In this document: positions 36,851 to 46,913 of the stretch, piece after piece | Numbering within the stretch: the stretch's first letter is position 1 | Layout: every line of letters begins with the position of its first letter | Assembly (NCBI RefSeq): GCF_037976325.1 | Contig: NZ_CP150265.1 | Span: 2,909,501 to 2,973,500, forward strand | Origin: Paenibacillus sp. FSL K6-3182 | GTDB taxonomy: Bacteria > Bacillota > Bacilli > Paenibacillales > Paenibacillaceae | DNA length: 64,000 bases | Direction of reading: 5' to 3' | Translations under genes and position numbers: made by a program | The notes under the pieces: model-generated | Databases searched by the model: none | Seen by the model: the letters and a program-made list of their open reading frames with translations, nothing else | What the model was told of the DNA's origin: nothing

Positions 36851-37804
36851 ATGAAGCTGCCGGCCATTCACGCGGAAAGGTTTCACCGCCACTATAATCC
36901 GGTCGAGAGATCGAAGCGATTGTTATGGACGTTGCTAAGGTCAGTACTCGTTTCTGGTTTTTGTTTTATTATATTATTTCCGCTATTTCTTCGTTTCTCG
37001 GTCGCATTCCGCAACAAAATTGATATCTATGATCCGACGGTGCTGTGGATTCCTAGAAACTTCACGTTGGATAATTTTAAAATTGCGATGGAAGCGACCC
37101 ACTATTGGGCTACTCTACTGAATACGTTTTTGATATCGGCGGGAACGACTGCCATTCAACTCGCATCCTGTGCGCTAGCGGCATACGCGTTTGCAAAGTT
37201 GAAGTTCAAAGGCAGCGGCATCCTCTTTGGATTCGTTATATTCACCATTGTTGTACCGCCGCAGACGATTATGATTCCGCTATATTTAACGTATAGGTAC
37301 TTTGATATGTTCGGTTTAGTAGGTTTGTTTTCGAAGAGGGACAGCTTTAATCTAATTGATACCTTTTGGCCTTTCCTGATTTCATCCGCAACGGGAATGG
37401 GGCTCAAAAACGGTCTTTATATTTATATTTTTCGGCAATTTTTCCGAGGCATTCCGAAGGAGATTGAAGAAGCGGCCGTTGTTGATGGCTCAGGTGTTTT
37501 TAAAACCTTCTATAAGATCATGCTGCCGAATGCCGTTCCTGCTATCGTTACGGTTGTGCTGTTCTCCTTCGTATGGCAGTGGAATGACAGCTATTATGTT
37601 TCGTTGTTTCTCAGCAAAGTAAAAGTATTATCAACGCAGTTAGCAGACATGGGCTCTGTGCTTGGCAAAGAACCCGATCTTGTGTATCAATCCATGCTGC
37701 TGAATACAGGCGTTCTCCTGCTTATGCTCCCGCTTATCATCATGTACTTGTTCGTACAGCGCTATTTCGTCGAAAGTGTAGAGCGTACAGGCATCGTAGG
37801 CTAA
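36851..37804 (+). CDS. cassette I: ABC sugar permease B2
   Basis: This 317-aa permease has six membrane helices and the EAA loop EAAVVDGSGVFKTFYKIMLP near residue 220. GGAGGAG lies about 6 nt before the ATG. The C-terminal YFVESVERTGIVG is shared with the cassette II paralogue. It completes permease pair B and is the last gene of the conserved eight-gene module; the GH38 gene follows after 90 bp. Confidence 0.9.
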   Translation: MKLPAIHAERFHRHYNPVERSKRLLWTLLRSVLVSGFCFIILFPLFLRFSVAFRNKIDIYDPTVLWIPRNFTLDNFKIAMEATHYWATLLNTFLISAGTTAIQLASCALAAYAFAKLKFKGSGILFGFVIFTIVVPPQTIMIPLYLTYRYFDMFGLVGLFSKRDSFNLIDTFWPFLISSATGMGLKNGLYIYIFRQFFRGIPKEIEEAAVVDGSGVFKTFYKIMLPNAVPAIVTVVLFSFVWQWNDSYYVSLFLSKVKVLSTQLADMGSVLGKEPDLVYQSMLLNTGVLLLMLPLIIMYLFVQRYFVESVERTGIVG

Positions 37805-37894
37805 CGCAAGCAAAGTGAGCATTAATCGGCATTAGGCAAGAACGTGGAGCGGCGTCTTTGCTTTCATCCCAAACAGAGAATGGAGAAGGATACT

Positions 37895-40660
37895 TTGATA
37901 TCATTAACTACTGTTCATATCATTTCACACACCCATTGGGACAGGGAATGGTACTTGCCATATGAGAAGCACCATGTTAGATTAATTGCGCTTATCGACC
38001 GTTTGCTTGAGACGCTGGAGCGAGATTCGGATTTCAAAAGCTTCCATCTTGATGGCCAGACGATTATATTAGAAGACTATTTGCAAATTCGTCCGGAAAA
38101 AAGAGCGCTGCTTGAGCAGTATGTTCGCGAAGGACGCATTCATATTGGACCGTGGTATATTTTGCAGGATGAATTTTTGACGAGCGGTGAAGCAAATGTG
38201 CGCAATCTCGTTTATGGACACCGAGATGCCATGCAGTTCGGCAAAGTTGCAAAGGTGGGTTATTTCCCGGATTCGTTCGGGAACATTGGGCAAGCACCGC
38301 AGCTGATACTGCAAGCAGGGATCGAGAATGCTGTGTTCGGACGCGGTGTGAAGCCAACTGGCTTTAATAATGAAGTTTCTCAAACGAAAGCCTACGAATC
38401 ACCGTTCTCCGAGATGATTTGGGAGGCTCCTGACGGTTCAAGAGTGATCGGCATTCTATTCGCCAATTGGTACAGCAACGGCAATGAAATTCCAACTGAT
38501 CCTGAAGCTGCCGGTGCTTATTGGCAGCGTAAATTAAAGGATGTCGCCGAGTATGCTTCAACGCCCCACTGGCTCATGATGAATGGCTGCGATCATCAGC
38601 CGGTGCAGACGGATGTAGCACAAGCTATTGCGACAGCACAGCAGCTATTTCCGGAATATCAATTTGTCCATTCGAATTTTGAAGATTATATTGAGGCGGT
38701 AACCGCATCGCTTCCTGAGAAATTGTCCATCGTTAAGGGTGAACTAAGAAGCCAGCATACCGATGGCTGGTCGACGCTTGTTAATACTGCATCTTCGCGA
38801 ATCTATCTTAAGCAAATGAACCAAACAGGTCAGGCGCTGCTGGAGAAAGTGGCCGAACCGATAGCAGCCTTTGCTTATTTGACAGGCCATGCTTATCCTC
38901 ATCATCTATTCACTTATGCTTGGAAAACATTGATGCAAAACCATCCGCATGACAGCATTTGCGGATGCAGTGTCGATGAGGTCCATGCAGAGATGGTGAC
39001 CCGTTTTGCCAAAAGTAAGCATGTCGCCGAAAGCATTATCGAAGACAGTTTATCCGCAGTCGCTTCGAAGGTAGATACGAGCGGATTTGCTTCCTTTGGA
39101 GAGGTTGCTTCTACACTCGTTGTTGTTAATACAACGGGCTGGCTACGTTCTGGTATTGTTACCACTGATGTTGAGATCGAGCGCATCTATTTCAATAGTG
39201 GAATAGATTTTTATACGATGAAGCAGCGACTGAAGGAAATTGATTTAATAGGTCTATACCTCGTGGAGTCAGAGGGCAGCAAGGTCTCCAGCGGCATAGA
39301 AGATCTAGGCGTACAATTCGGATACGATTTGCCCGAGGATCAGTTCCGTCAGCCTTATTTTGCTAGAAAAGTACGTATTCGATTTGAGGCGCACGGTGTA
39401 CCAGCACTTGGCTACAAAACCTATGCGCTGATTAGAAATGATCATTCTAATCAGCTTCAAGCAGAAGAAGGCTCTCTAATTAGGAATGAACGAGAGATGG
39501 GCAATGATTATTTGACCGTAACGATCGCTGATGACGGTTCCTTGACTATTGTTGATCATCGTTCGAATGAAGTGCTACGCAATCAGTGTATATATGAAGA
39601 TACAGGAGACATCGGTAATGAGTATATGTACCGCCAGCCAAACGGTGACGTCCCGCTGACAACGAGAGGTCTTCGAGCCGAAATACGCATAACGGAAGAT
39701 ACACCTTTTCAAGCCAGCTTTGAAATTACGCACCAAATGTTAATCCCAAAGTCGGCAGAAGAGCTGTTGCAGCAGGAGAGAGAAGAGCTGATTTGGTTTA
39801 CTGGACGAAAATCAGGCAGGTCGGATAAGCTCATTCCTTTTACGATTAAGACGAAGGTATCACTTAACAAAAACGGGCAAGAACTGCAAATAGAAACCAC
39901 CTTTAACAACGAGGCTCTTGACCATCGTTTGCGTATGTTGTTCCCGGTAGACTTTCATTCGCAGACTCACTTGGCAGATTCAATCTTTGAAGTGGTGGAG
40001 CGGGATAATACCCCTTCAGAGGAATGGAGAAACCCAAGCAATTGTCAGCATCAGCAAGCTTTTGTGACGTTGATTGGCGAGAAGCAGGGTGTTACGATCG
40101 CCAACCTTGGTTTAAATGAATATGAAGTTTTGCGAGATGAAGATGAAAACAATACCATTGCGGTTACTTTGCTGCGTGCGGTGGGAGAGCTAGGTGATTG
40201 GGGATATTTCCCGACCCCTGAGGCGCAGTGTCTCGGCGAGCATACGGTTAAGCTTGAAATTATACCTTTTCCGGTGGAGAATCAGCATGCAAAGTCGGAG
40301 TTCATTGGACATGGAGCTATGGCATCGATGAAGGAAGCTTATCAATATCAAATTCCATGGATAGTGAAGCAGACGGGTACACATGAGGGGGAGCTTCCCA
40401 GCCGTTTTTTCTTTATGCAATGGGAGGGTGACAAACTATGTTTGTCTGCTCTTAAGGTATCGGAGAACACGGGGGATTTGATCGCGCGCTGGTATAATCT
40501 ATCACGAGATGAGCAAACGTTAAGCGTATACCCTTCGCTGGGCGTGAACGCAGCACATCGCAGCAGCGTTATGGAGCAGAGGCTGGAGGAGTCAGAGCTT
40601 GGCCGAATTGTGGTTCGTCCCGCTGAAATCATTACGCTGAGTTTAGATGTTTCTATGTAA
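37895..40660 (+). CDS. GH38 alpha-mannosidase
   Basis: I favour TTG 37895 (MISLTTVHIISHTHWDREW), with GGAGAAGGA just upstream, giving 921 aa; ATG 37880 and ATG 37844 are in frame. The zinc-binding HTHWD is at residues 12-16, the nucleophile Asp126 lies in GYFPDSFGN, and HPHDSICGCS occurs near residue 350. The length fits the MngB-like cytoplasmic group. There is no signal peptide, so it acts on imported oligosaccharides or mannosyl-glycerate-like compounds. Being cotranscribed with cassette I, it is the best clue that the cassette handles alpha-mannosides. Confidence 0.93.
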   Translation: MISLTTVHIISHTHWDREWYLPYEKHHVRLIALIDRLLETLERDSDFKSFHLDGQTIILEDYLQIRPEKRALLEQYVREGRIHIGPWYILQDEFLTSGEANVRNLVYGHRDAMQFGKVAKVGYFPDSFGNIGQAPQLILQAGIENAVFGRGVKPTGFNNEVSQTKAYESPFSEMIWEAPDGSRVIGILFANWYSNGNEIPTDPEAAGAYWQRKLKDVAEYASTPHWLMMNGCDHQPVQTDVAQAIATAQQLFPEYQFVHSNFEDYIEAVTASLPEKLSIVKGELRSQHTDGWSTLVNTASSRIYLKQMNQTGQALLEKVAEPIAAFAYLTGHAYPHHLFTYAWKTLMQNHPHDSICGCSVDEVHAEMVTRFAKSKHVAESIIEDSLSAVASKVDTSGFASFGEVASTLVVVNTTGWLRSGIVTTDVEIERIYFNSGIDFYTMKQRLKEIDLIGLYLVESEGSKVSSGIEDLGVQFGYDLPEDQFRQPYFARKVRIRFEAHGVPALGYKTYALIRNDHSNQLQAEEGSLIRNEREMGNDYLTVTIADDGSLTIVDHRSNEVLRNQCIYEDTGDIGNEYMYRQPNGDVPLTTRGLRAEIRITEDTPFQASFEITHQMLIPKSAEELLQQEREELIWFTGRKSGRSDKLIPFTIKTKVSLNKNGQELQIETTFNNEALDHRLRMLFPVDFHSQTHLADSIFEVVERDNTPSEEWRNPSNCQHQQAFVTLIGEKQGVTIANLGLNEYEVLRDEDENNTIAVTLLRAVGELGDWGYFPTPEAQCLGEHTVKLEIIPFPVENQHAKSEFIGHGAMASMKEAYQYQIPWIVKQTGTHEGELPSRFFFMQWEGDKLCLSALKVSENTGDLIARWYNLSRDEQTLSVYPSLGVNAAHRSSVMEQRLEESELGRIVVRPAEIITLSLDVSM

Positions 40661-40679
40661 ATTAGCATACGGAGTATAA

Positions 40680-40718
40680 CACACCCCTAACTGTCTTTGA
40701 GAAACGGTTGGGGGTGTG
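40680..40718 (+). terminator. weak terminator after the GH38 gene
   Basis: CACACCCC and GGGGTGTG arms with extra AAC/GTT pairing form a stable hairpin, but the following sequence is only moderately T-rich. Confidence 0.5.
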
Positions 40719-40810
40719 CTATATTTCAAGAGGGATGAGGATGACATGTACGTAAGCATCAAGTTTGCGGCATGGGCAAATATTATGAAAACAAGGGGAA
40801 GGTGTTACGG

Positions 40811-41359
40811 ATGAAAAGAGTACTGCTGCTCGGAGATTCGATCCGAATGGGCTATGAACCGCTTGTCCGCGAGGCTTTGAATGAAACGGCAGAGGTTGTT
40901 GCACCTGAGGAGAACGGCAGATTTGCGAAACATACGTTATGGGGAGTTAACTTGTGGATTAGAGATCTGGGCAAACCAGATATCGTTCATTGGAACAACG
41001 GATTATGGGATTTGCATCATGAAGCGCCAATGGTCGAGGCACTCACTTCATTAGAAGAATATTTGGAAACGCTTAAACGGACGGCGAATGAGCTGCAAAG
41101 AACGGGTGCAAACATCATATTTGCAACAACGACGCCTGTTCCAGCTGATGCGATTGGGCGCAGCAATGCAGAGATTGATTTATACAATGCGGCAGCTGTA
41201 AAGCTGATGGAAAGCCTGGGCATACAAATAAATGATCTGAACGCTACCATAAAGGAAGATCTAGCATTACATATTTGCGAAGACCGTTTGCACTTATCTG
41301 AACGAGGAAATCGTAGATGCGCGGAGAAAGTCATCGAGCACATACATAAATATTTGTAA
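40811..41359 (+). CDS. SGNH/GDSL-type hydrolase
   Basis: The start at ATG 40811 (MKRVLLLGDSIRMGYEP) has GGGGAAGG upstream; the longer frame from 40772 lacks one. The 182-aa protein has block I GDS (Ser at about residue 9), a central WNNGLWD (block III-like) and a C-terminal DRLHL with the Asp-x-x-His pair. Such enzymes remove acyl groups from sugars or lipids. It has no signal peptide, so it would act inside the cell. Deacetylation of imported glycans is a plausible but unproven role. Confidence 0.82.
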   Translation: MKRVLLLGDSIRMGYEPLVREALNETAEVVAPEENGRFAKHTLWGVNLWIRDLGKPDIVHWNNGLWDLHHEAPMVEALTSLEEYLETLKRTANELQRTGANIIFATTTPVPADAIGRSNAEIDLYNAAAVKLMESLGIQINDLNATIKEDLALHICEDRLHLSERGNRRCAEKVIEHIHKYL

Positions 41360-41372
41360 TGTAAGGAGTAAA

Positions 41373-41414
41373 GGAAATGGCAGTCCAAAGCCTGTAGCTA
41401 GGCCGGACTGCCAT
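41373..41414. terminator. bidirectional terminator
   Basis: AAATGGCAGTCC (41373-41384) and GGACTGCCATTT (41403-41414) pair perfectly between the convergent SGNH and creatininase-family genes. Confidence 0.85.
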
Positions 41415-41422
41415 TTCTTGTT

Positions 41423-42238
41423 TTAACGGATAAGATTCACATCGTCGCATCGATCAAAAAAAGCGGTTTGCTGCTGCAAAGAGGCTTCATCATTTTTGAC
41501 AGCGTGTATCGCTTTGGCGAAGTTGCCTGCGCACATTGAAATATACTCCTTACCATACGCTGCCGTCGACAATGAAGGATCGCCCGCAATCTGATTTGGG
41601 AACTCCATATACCAATGGATGCCAGCGGACAGCCTATGCTCCGTTAGCGTTTGTCCAAGACCTTTGGACTCCCACTCGCCTGGATTCAAACGTTCCATGT
41701 GGACAAGAGAAGGATTAATATGAAGAATTTGCGATGTCTCCATATGATCGGCATGCCCGTAGTCATCTGGCGTTTCATAGGATTGATCAAGATGAGCAAG
41801 CTGCTCGGCATTTAATTCCCATAGATTATAGGCGTACACAACATAATCCTTGCGTTCATCGAGCATCGTTTGGACGAAATAGCTCAGCAGATTGTTATTG
41901 CCGCCGTGCCCATTGGCCAAAATAATTTTGTTGAAGCCGTTGCGCCTAATTTCCTTGCACACTTCCTGCAAGAGGCGCAGCTGCAGCTCACTGCCAAGAG
42001 CAACTGTGCCTGCGTAATGCTTCACCTCGGATACTTGGCCGAAAATATAATAAGGAAAGATAACACAGGACTCTAATTGAGCTGACTTCTCTACAATTTC
42101 TCTAGCGATCATCATATCCGTTCCGAGGGGAAGATGATCGCCATGCTTTTCAAGACAGCCGATTGGAAGCACGCAGACTCGATTCGTTGACTTAACGGCC
42201 GCCTCAAATTCCTTGACGGTCAAGTTTTCCCATAACAT
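41423..42238 (-). CDS. creatininase-family amidohydrolase
   Basis: This 271-aa protein carries the metal-binding creatininase motifs: LPIGCLEKHGDHLPLGTD near residue 25, an acidic cluster in DDYGHADHMETSQ near 160, and ANGHGGNNN near residue 110. Family members hydrolyse cyclic or linear amides using zinc or manganese. Its substrate here is unknown. It starts 25 bp after the GHL10-type gene and shares its transcript. Confidence 0.85.
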   Translation of the reverse strand: MLWENLTVKEFEAAVKSTNRVCVLPIGCLEKHGDHLPLGTDMMIAREIVEKSAQLESCVIFPYYIFGQVSEVKHYAGTVALGSELQLRLLQEVCKEIRRNGFNKIILANGHGGNNNLLSYFVQTMLDERKDYVVYAYNLWELNAEQLAHLDQSYETPDDYGHADHMETSQILHINPSLVHMERLNPGEWESKGLGQTLTEHRLSAGIHWYMEFPNQIAGDPSLSTAAYGKEYISMCAGNFAKAIHAVKNDEASLQQQTAFFDRCDDVNLIR

Positions 42239-42263
42239 ACAGTTGGTCCTTTCTGCGTGTTGT

Positions 42264-44966
42264 TTAGTGGGCTGCCTTGGATACGTAAACGAGAATAATG
42301 GTTTCCAAATAATTAAGATCCGCAGCCATTCGTTTTTTAACTTCTATGTTCAAAGCACGATCCGATTCGATACGCTCCAGAAGCTTCTCTATTTTCTTAA
42401 GTGCTTCTTTGGCGTCCTTGCCAACTGATTTTTTATCCTTCCAGCTTTTTTCAAGCTGCTCCAGCTCTTTTACATATTTCTTATCGTTATCCATCCCATT
42501 GAACGGGACATAAATCTGTTTGATTTTGCGCTGCATTTCGGAAATGATCGTTTTGAATGATGTTAAAACATCTTTGTCTGGCACGATGGCGGGTTTGCTG
42601 TAGAGCCCTGCTAAAAGCGCCTTGTCATATTCATTTCCAAACAACGATTCAAATTCGAACAAAGCTGAGCCGGATACGCCTACTGCGACGGAGTCGTTTA
42701 TTTGTTTAAGCAGCATCTCCTTCGTTAAGCCGAGATTCGTTCCGACACCAATGACGATCAGCGCTTTGTTGTTTGCGAGTGCGACTGAGTTTAAGGAATC
42801 AGTGGCAACAGATGAAGCGTCTGGATGATAGGACATCGGAAAGAGCTGGTCGATATAGTTTTTGGCAATCCAATCCTTTGGCTCTTGGTGCATGAACTCT
42901 GGTCCATTCACGTAGTTCGGCCATACGGCGGCGGAGACTCGGATATCCGGCTTCAATTTTTTTGCTTCACTGGAGATCCGGTATACGAACTCATTAATCG
43001 TATTTTTTCTAAAATCAACCCACGCTTGCCAAAGCTTGTCGCCGGGATGAAGGTCGATCGGATCTGCGCCATGCTTCTGCTTGAACAGATTGCGCGTATA
43101 CGAGTCATAACCAAAGTCGTTCGTGTAATCACCTGCATCGGGATAACGAATATAGTCCAAATGCAAGCCGTCTACTTTATATTTCTGAAGCAGCTCCTTA
43201 TAAATTTCAGAAACAAAGTCCCGTACTTCAGGCCTTACAGGATTGAGGAAATAGTACTGGGTGTTGTAAAGCGGAACATCTTGATAATCATGGCCTTGTC
43301 TACTAATCATGGACCATTCCGGCTTAAGGCTTCTGACGGGACCTGCCATACTGCCGACGCCTACCAAAAAGTTTTCGACCCATGCATGAACCTCGATGCC
43401 TGCTTTTTTGGCTTCTTTTATATAGGCGTTCAATACGTCAAAACCGCCATAAATCGGATTTTGAGCAGCTAGCGGATGGCTCGTTGGGTAAATCGTAAAG
43501 CCATTCCACCACGTCTCTAAGTAAATGGAGTTGATATTTAAAGCGTGAAGCTTCGCAATATGCTGCTGAACCTGCTCGAGATTCGTTTCCTTCGGACGAA
43601 TCCAAATGGATCGATGGTCTACAGCGCGGGATTCATAGCCCATGAAGTTGGCTTTCTCCACCCGTGCGTTCAGCTCTGCGAACTGGACGGTGAAGGAAGC
43701 GAAATCACCTTGTGCAATCTGGCTTTTCAAATCGACCAATGCTGCTTGTGCAGATGTAATTTGCTGTTCCATACCGTTGTAGTTAATGTCTAGAAATTGC
43801 TGCTTGGAGAGAATAAGCTTTTGCTTCGCGGCATCTATTCCTATTTGCGCTTTATCCAGATAGGATTCTGGCGTGAATAGAAATAACGCTTGTTTCTTAT
43901 CCGTGAGCAGCTTGAAGCTGCTGCCAATGGATACATGTTCGCTTAGCCAGCTTGCTTTGACGCCATGTCCGGATATGACATATCCGCCAGCTGGAATGGT
44001 AGAATTATTGCCGCTCACCTGCGTGACCTTGCCTTCCGAGTTTACGACAACCTCGTAACCCCAAGGATTCGTTCCCGTTGCTGCGTCATAGCTGTTGTCG
44101 TAAATAATGAGCTGATCCGTTCCGCGGTGTCCGGGGTATGGTTCATTGCTGCCGTCATCCCAGCCTCCGGGATTATCTTCTCTCGTTCGCGGATTTAAGG
44201 CGTCGTATCCTATTTTGGAGGCTTCAACTAACACTTCATTGTTCATATTCAATTCAACGGCATCTCCAATCCGCACAGTTCCATTTAATTTAGCAAAAAA
44301 CGGACTTTCAGCTTGAATAGAGAGAACGTATCCACTTGCAGGAATGGATGAGTTGTTATCGAGCCAATTGCCGCTAGTATCCTGCGTCATCGTTGCTATT
44401 CGCGTAACGGAACCTCCGTCAACGGTAATCTCCATGCCCCATGGATTTGTTTTTGTTGCAGGGCCGTATTCTGGTAAATACAGAACGATATCCGCCGCTC
44501 CGCGCCCTGCATTAACCTGAGTAATTGGAACGATCTCTTCATTAACGGTGAAATATTGGGCTGGATAAACCGATATAGGAAAGCTCGTAGTAATGGAATC
44601 TCCAATCTTGAAGCCGTTGATCAATGAAGCTTTGTTTCCCGTTCCAGATATGACGTATCCGTTAGCAGGAATATAAGTGCCGTTAGTGCTGTTTGTATAT
44701 ATGGCTGTAACGATATCGTTTGTAATGATGGCTTCTGTTGTCGGAACGAGTGGAGGTTTTGTTGTGGTTCCGTAGCTGCGGGTAAATATCATGAGTTTGT
44801 TGTCTTGACTCTCTTGATTAATGAGGTCAACGATGTGGTTTGTGCCGTCCTCAAGCGTAATGGATGGCTGGTCAGGAGAAGCGGGCTCTGAGAAGGCGGT
44901 TGAAGAAATGCTGATCAGAAGAAGGGCAACACAAAGAACGAAATTAAACAATCGTTTGGTCATCAT
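42264..44966 (-). CDS. secreted GHL10/DUF187-type glycosidase with three N-terminal repeats
   Basis: I start at ATG 44966 (MMTKRLFN), with GAGGTG 6 nt upstream; ATG 44990 is in frame. The 900-aa protein has a signal peptide ending near SSTAFSEP. Three tandem modules of about 95 aa follow, marked by ANGYVISGTG, ASGYVLSIQ and AGGYVISGHG and by NPWGMEI/NPWGYEV, then a helical linker. The GHL10 barrel begins at SRAVDHRSIWIRP, with YLETWWNGF and the Asp in DGLHLDYIRYPD. The C-terminus is a coiled-coil-like tail. GHL10 enzymes are predicted glycan hydrolases; the repeats resemble the terminal part of NAGPA-type domains. It would trim glycans outside the cell. Confidence 0.83.
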   Translation of the reverse strand: MMTKRLFNFVLCVALLLISISSTAFSEPASPDQPSITLEDGTNHIVDLINQESQDNKLMIFTRSYGTTTKPPLVPTTEAIITNDIVTAIYTNSTNGTYIPANGYVISGTGNKASLINGFKIGDSITTSFPISVYPAQYFTVNEEIVPITQVNAGRGAADIVLYLPEYGPATKTNPWGMEITVDGGSVTRIATMTQDTSGNWLDNNSSIPASGYVLSIQAESPFFAKLNGTVRIGDAVELNMNNEVLVEASKIGYDALNPRTREDNPGGWDDGSNEPYPGHRGTDQLIIYDNSYDAATGTNPWGYEVVVNSEGKVTQVSGNNSTIPAGGYVISGHGVKASWLSEHVSIGSSFKLLTDKKQALFLFTPESYLDKAQIGIDAAKQKLILSKQQFLDINYNGMEQQITSAQAALVDLKSQIAQGDFASFTVQFAELNARVEKANFMGYESRAVDHRSIWIRPKETNLEQVQQHIAKLHALNINSIYLETWWNGFTIYPTSHPLAAQNPIYGGFDVLNAYIKEAKKAGIEVHAWVENFLVGVGSMAGPVRSLKPEWSMISRQGHDYQDVPLYNTQYYFLNPVRPEVRDFVSEIYKELLQKYKVDGLHLDYIRYPDAGDYTNDFGYDSYTRNLFKQKHGADPIDLHPGDKLWQAWVDFRKNTINEFVYRISSEAKKLKPDIRVSAAVWPNYVNGPEFMHQEPKDWIAKNYIDQLFPMSYHPDASSVATDSLNSVALANNKALIVIGVGTNLGLTKEMLLKQINDSVAVGVSGSALFEFESLFGNEYDKALLAGLYSKPAIVPDKDVLTSFKTIISEMQRKIKQIYVPFNGMDNDKKYVKELEQLEKSWKDKKSVGKDAKEALKKIEKLLERIESDRALNIEVKKRMAADLNYLETIILVYVSKAAH

Positions 44967-45145
44967 GGCATACACCTCGAATCTTCTCATTTGTACGCAT
45001 AAAACAGAACCTTACACTTCACCGCCTTTCGGATAAAGTAGCTGTTCATGTTCATGATGGATTGTTTATCTAGCAGTAGTGTAACAGTAAGCGGATTGTT
45101 TTTCCATAAATTTTATAAAAAGAGGATAATATTTTTATTTTCAAA

Positions 45146-46726
45146 CTATCGCTTCAAATTTTCTGGCCAATGCGTCTCAATGCCTTGATTTTGAATAAGC
45201 GTTAAGAAAGCTTCCAGATGCAGCTTATTTTCTCGTACTTCATGCGGGGTGACTTGATTTATAATGGAGTAAGCGGCTAAATAACCTGCTGATTCACCGA
45301 TGTTCCATTCGGTTGGATGCAGTCGGTAGCAGCCGTTTGTAATTTGAGTGGTGCCAATATTTTTACACGCAGGGAGCAAATTTTTCATCCGAACGGGGAG
45401 GAGGGCTCCGAGCGGAATTTCGTAAGGCAAGCTGGGAATGTAGAAGCCGCGATTGGATTTTGTTGTTGTGTGGAGATCTAGATGATAACTTCCGACGCCT
45501 ACACTGTCCTCATATCGTTTGATCCCTTGATCCCCCCTGATTTCGAGGCTGACATCATGTTCCGTAATCGTATATTGCGCCTTTATTCTGCGAGATTCCC
45601 GTATATAAGGATGTTTGGCAATGCCATCTTCTGTTCCAACAATGTCACCGCGAAGTCGAAGACCGGGATAACCAATGCCTCCATCTGGACGCGGTGCTTC
45701 TGTTTGCAGCCAATAAACGAGCGATAGACTTTGCTGACGCGCACTCTTCAAATGTTTTTGTTTTTCTTCCTCAGTTACCTCATAAATAGGTCCTAAATAA
45801 TAATCGTTTTGTGCCCAGTTAATTAAAGTGATATCGCTTTCAAACGAGCCTTCTTTAAACAAAGAACGGTCAATAATACGCCTGTAAGTCCAGAAGGGCA
45901 TGGGTTCTTTCCCATCGGGCATGAAGATAATTTCTTTGTCCTGGCTTGGATCATGAATGTCTCCCATTTTCCAGCCGAACAGCGGGAAACGTGAATGCGC
46001 AGGAATGCAGCTTCGCCAAAAGTCATACTGCTCTGGTTTCTCAATCGTATAATCCGCGTTCTCTATGTGATCCAAAGCAAATACATACGTAAAGGATTGC
46101 ATGTCAAGGGAATCGGCCTGCTCGAGCGCATGCGGTTCTCCCGTTTCAGCTTTCTCTTCAGCTCCTGATACATACTCTGCACTGGCAAGAGGAAGAAGGT
46201 CGCCGCATTCAGTCGCGTCCAAATAGTAGGAGCCATGCAGCTTCTTCATTTCACCTGAAGTGATATGTTTGACAAGGACAGATTCAATCAGGTCTTCGTT
46301 TGTTTCAGCGGACTCTAATTGATAGCCGAGTAGAATAGTTATTTTTCCACTGCTGATATGAGGAGCAAGCATGGTCTCAAGCACATGAAGCGCGGCTTTT
46401 GGTTCATGGCATAGTCGGCTGACCCAGCCGTTTCCTGGGTTTAGGCGGTCATTGTTTTTGGCGTCTTCTACTAAGGGATAGTTTTCCTTGTAATAACGGC
46501 GAATACGGTTGCGAAACTCACGATATGTACGGGTGCAGCCGAAGCTTTCAATCCAAGGATGCTCGTCGGGAGGAACGGCTTGACTAGTCAACTGCCCGCC
46601 AATCCAATCCGTTTCTTCTGTAACAATCACCTTCATGCCTAACTTGGCTGAGGATAGTGCAGCCATGCATCCGCCAAGCCCTCCGCCAAGTATAATAATG
46701 TCAGCTGTAATCGATTGTTGTTCCAT
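45146..46726 (-). CDS. FAD-dependent oxidoreductase (FAD_oxidored family)
   Basis: This 526-aa protein opens with a Rossmann motif, IIILGGGLGGCMAAL, at about residues 10-24, followed by TEETDWIGGQLTSQAVPPDE and the FGCTRTYREFR segment typical of the PF12831 group. A C-terminal NIGTTQITNGCYRLHPTEWNIGE-like flavin motif is visible in pieces. The family is often found in polysaccharide-use loci, but its reaction is largely unknown. It has no signal peptide. It is transcribed toward the GHL10-type gene with a gap of 180 bp that probably holds a separate promoter. Confidence 0.82.
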   Translation of the reverse strand: MEQQSITADIIILGGGLGGCMAALSSAKLGMKVIVTEETDWIGGQLTSQAVPPDEHPWIESFGCTRTYREFRNRIRRYYKENYPLVEDAKNNDRLNPGNGWVSRLCHEPKAALHVLETMLAPHISSGKITILLGYQLESAETNEDLIESVLVKHITSGEMKKLHGSYYLDATECGDLLPLASAEYVSGAEEKAETGEPHALEQADSLDMQSFTYVFALDHIENADYTIEKPEQYDFWRSCIPAHSRFPLFGWKMGDIHDPSQDKEIIFMPDGKEPMPFWTYRRIIDRSLFKEGSFESDITLINWAQNDYYLGPIYEVTEEEKQKHLKSARQQSLSLVYWLQTEAPRPDGGIGYPGLRLRGDIVGTEDGIAKHPYIRESRRIKAQYTITEHDVSLEIRGDQGIKRYEDSVGVGSYHLDLHTTTKSNRGFYIPSLPYEIPLGALLPVRMKNLLPACKNIGTTQITNGCYRLHPTEWNIGESAGYLAAYSIINQVTPHEVRENKLHLEAFLTLIQNQGIETHWPENLKR

Positions 46727-46913
46727 TCGAGTCCCGCCCTTCTAGAATTGAATGAAAATTTGCTATATCGTAACACGAGATAGAGATTATATCCACCAAT
46801 TATGATATTATTAAAAAAAATATCTTTTTCAAAATTCTGGCAGACCATGAAGCCTATATCCGAACATTATTTTAATTTGTGAAAGTCAATTGAAGGAAAG
46901 AGGAGGGATTCTA

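Noticed and set aside
29415..37804. A single transporter with four permease subunits
   Set aside because: The subunits fall into two distinct subfamilies (A and B), each a normal heterodimer, so two importers are the simpler reading; a joint complex stays a hypothesis only.
42825..43472. Plus-strand ORF of 215 aa
   Set aside because: It lies entirely antisense to the GHL10-type gene and has no ribosome site or domain.
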